Shown: positions 6,534 to 6,854 of the stretch, in pieces
How the letters are laid out: every line of letters begins with the position of its first letter
How positions within the stretch are numbered: the first letter of the stretch is position 1
Source of the DNA: Methylobacterium sp.
GTDB taxonomy: Bacteria > Pseudomonadota > Alphaproteobacteria > Rhizobiales > Beijerinckiaceae
Direction: 5' to 3'
DNA length: 6,854 bases
Assembly: GCA_021154065.1 (NCBI GenBank)
Contig: JAJKJG010000190.1
Location: 1 to 6,854, forward strand
Notes under the pieces: generated by a model
What the model was told of the DNA's origin: nothing
The model's database searches: none
What the model saw: the letters and a program-made list of their open reading frames with translations, nothing else
Program-made: the position numbers and the translations under genes

Positions 6534-6854
6534 AGCCCGAGATCGCGGTCGCGGCGCCGATCCGAAACCGGCTCGGCGAAGCGCCGATGTGGAACGGGCC
6601 GGAGCAGGCCCTCTACTGGATCACGCCCTCGCGCCGGCGATCCACCGGCTCAGAGCGAACGGCGAGCTCTCAACCTGGCCAATGCCATGCCCGATCGGCT
6701 CCTTCGCGTTCCGCCGCAGCGGCGACCTCATCGGCGCTCTCAAGGGTGGCTTCTGCGCGATCGATCTCATGCGCGCCGCCGTCGACAGGATTCTCGACCC
6801 GGAGCCCGATCGGCCCGAGAACCTGCTGAACGACGGCAAATGCGACCGCCGCGG
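6530..6854 (+). pseudogene. SMP-30/gluconolactonase-family gene, frameshifted and cut by right edge
   Basis: The gene starts at GTG 6530, whose last two bases plus the next A form the SDR stop (GTGA overlap). The first 31 codons read RLGEAPMWNGPEQALYWI, the usual opening of SMP-30/gluconolactonase/LRE proteins: calcium-dependent beta-propellers that often open sugar lactones. After ATC 6620-6622 the frame becomes Ser/Arg-rich nonsense. Family sequence continues in another frame from GCC 6625: ALAPAIHRLRANGELSTWPM, then PIGSFAFRRSGDLIGALKGG, then LLNDGKCDRRG at the edge, matching the family's metal-site motif NDGxxDxxG. ATCACGCC appears to have lost one base from ATCGACGCC (I-D-A), restoring the common YWID. 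About 108 residues of roughly 290-300 expected are present. A lactonase next to a dehydrogenase fits sugar or sugar-acid oxidation, but that is inference. The break may be a sequence error. Confidence 0.82.

Overview
The window is high-GC, tightly packed bacterial DNA. The sulfate transporter order, and a tRNA promoter of the form TTGAC-N17-CTATCT (close to the rhizobial housekeeping consensus CTTGAC-N17-CTATAT), suggest an alphaproteobacterium, plausibly Hyphomicrobiales (Rhizobiales). That is inference; no 16S or other firm taxonomic marker is present.

Layout: (1) Bases 1-1550, minus strand: the N-terminal 516 residues of a large thiamine-diphosphate enzyme of the AceE/transketolase type, running off the left edge. 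(2) Bases 1690-1765, plus strand: a complete tRNA-Lys(UUU) with encoded CCA and a good promoter just upstream. (3) Bases 1814-5634, minus strand: a canonical sulfate/thiosulfate ABC transporter operon, transcribed sbp-cysT-cysW-cysA (periplasmic binding protein, two permeases, ATPase) with very short gaps or overlaps. (4) Bases 5862-6854, plus strand, divergent from the transporter: a short-chain dehydrogenase/reductase overlapped by 4 nt with the beginning of an SMP-30/gluconolactonase-family gene that runs off the right edge.

The unusual feature is that three of the seven protein genes are broken by what look like single-nucleotide indels: cysW near 3316, cysT near 4238 and the SMP-30 gene near 6622. 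In each case the family sequence resumes intact in another frame straight after the lesion, with no further decay. Both permeases of one transporter are hit, while the flanking sbp and cysA are open. Three clean frameshifts in about 3.3 kb fit sequence or assembly errors (two can be read as homopolymer miscounts) better than long-standing gene loss, but a very recently inactivated locus cannot be excluded from one sequence.

If the frames are restored, the transporter would import sulfate or thiosulfate: Sbp captures the anion in the periplasm, a CysT/CysW heterodimer forms the channel, and CysA hydrolyses ATP. I found no CRISPR array, insertion sequence, phage gene, defence system or other sign of a previously undescribed system. 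Apart from the frameshifts this is ordinary metabolic chromosome.
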